Assembly (NCBI GenBank): GCA_040768665.1
Contig: JAXGMN010000061.1
Span: 13,047-77,046, forward strand
Reading direction: 5' to 3'
From: JABWBD01 sp040768665
Lineage (GTDB): Bacteria > Planctomycetota > Planctomycetia > Pirellulales > Thermoguttaceae
Length of the DNA: 64,000 bases
Of this stretch, positions 63,497-64,000 are shown one piece after another. Position 1 is the stretch's first letter, and every line of letters begins with the position of its first letter. Both the position numbers and the translations under genes were made by a program. The notes beneath the pieces were generated by a model. That model saw only the letters and a program-made list of their open reading frames with translations, was not told the origin of the DNA and did no database searches.

Positions 63497-64000
63497 ATGG
63501 AGCGGCTAGTGAGTCTGCTCGGTTTTTTTGTCATGCTGGCGCTGGCGTGGCTCTTCTCCACCAACCGCCGGCGGATGAATTTCCGCCTCATCGTCAGCGG
63601 GACAGCATTGCAGTTGCTATTCGCATTGCTGCTGCTGAAGTCCCGGCCCGGCGAGATCGCGTTTCAGTGGGCGAGGCTTCTTATCGCCCAGATCGTCGGT
63701 TTTTCCGATGCCGGGGCAGAATTCGTGTTTGGTACGAGCTTTCGGGAGCACTACTTCGCCTTCTCCGTGTTGCCGACGATCATCTTCGTTTCTTCGGTCA
63801 CGGCGATCCTGTTCCACCTGGGTGTCCTGCAGTGGGTGGTGAAGCTCATGGCGTGGGTGATGGTTTGGGTGATGGACACCTCGGGATCGGAGTCGCTGGC
63901 CGCCTCGGCCAATGTCTACATTTGGATGACCGAGGCCCCTTTTGTGGTCCGCCCTTACCTGGAGACCCTGAACCGATCGGAATTTATGGCACTGATTACC
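63497..64000 (+). CDS. NupC/CNT-family nucleoside transporter, 5' part
   Basis: The first 168 residues of a concentrative nucleoside transporter; the gene runs off the window. It opens LLGFFVMLALAWLFSTNRRRMNFRLIVSGTALQLLFALLLL. FGTSFREHYFAFSVLPTIIFVSSVTAILFHLGVLQWVV and MDTSGSESLAASANVYIWMTEAPFVVRPYL follow, the conserved core of NupC proteins (ESxxAAANxFxGxTEAP-like). It imports nucleosides with Na+ or H+. Weak GGAGCC precedes ATG 63497. Confidence 0.9.
   Translation, partial: MERLVSLLGFFVMLALAWLFSTNRRRMNFRLIVSGTALQLLFALLLLKSRPGEIAFQWARLLIAQIVGFSDAGAEFVFGTSFREHYFAFSVLPTIIFVSSVTAILFHLGVLQWVVKLMAWVMVWVMDTSGSESLAASANVYIWMTEAPFVVRPYLETLNRSEFMALIT

Overview
The window looks like a chromosome segment of a high-GC planctomycete, probably in or near the Pirellulales. 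The evidence is inferred from gene content. There is a Tat-secreted Gfo/Idh/MocA oxidoreductase, two sulfatases, a DUF1573 protein, Hanks-type kinases (one fused to formylglycine-enzyme and hydrolase domains), a tetraheme cytochrome lipoprotein and a nusA-infB-rbfA operon with a long planctomycete-style IF-2. No rRNA, tRNA or CRISPR array was recognised.

Layout. 0.9-8.9 kb (+): oxidoreductase, small lipoprotein, selenophosphate synthetase with an in-frame UGA at the active-site position, methyltransferase-like protein, membrane kinase, leuC-leuD. 9.1-10.5 kb (-): amidase. 10.7-17 kb (+): envelope polysaccharide cluster of flippase, O-antigen ligase-like protein and two large membrane proteins. 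17-18.4 kb: a ketoacyl synthase homologue without its nucleophile. 18.7-27.8 kb (+): nusA, infB, rbfA, an endonuclease III-like protein, a TPR protein and a YebC-family protein. 27.8-35.1 kb (-): frameshifted cytochrome, DUF1573, O-antigen ligase/TPR protein, WecA/MraY-type transferase, DUF4416. 35.3-37.1 kb: a sulfatase with HEAT-like repeats.

37-47 kb is a graveyard. Two decayed IS91-family elements sit next to 5'- or 3'-truncated host genes, around an intact 1036-aa kinase/FGE/hydrolase fusion on the minus strand. 47.6-51.1 kb (+) carries four related secreted lipocalin-like proteins in tandem.

About 52.0-58.5 kb is the most unusual region. Short + strand ORFs are separated by eight or nine related repeats of about 115-175 bp. 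Each repeat begins at or near an ORF stop with GCCAAC (or a variant), ends with GTTGGC (or a variant) just before the next ORF, and carries arms that are complementary within a repeat but differ between repeats. This is the layout of an integron gene-cassette array with attC-like sites. No integrase lies in the window.

58.8-64 kb: a RAYT transposase fragment abutting a minus-strand sulfatase, a secreted protein, an EamA exporter, desulfoferrodoxin and the start of a NupC-type nucleoside transporter.

The whole window is seeded with at least six families of palindromic repeats. Two copies lie in frame inside membrane-protein genes, flanked by short direct duplications, so they look mobile. A RAYT remnant is present and is a plausible class of mobiliser.
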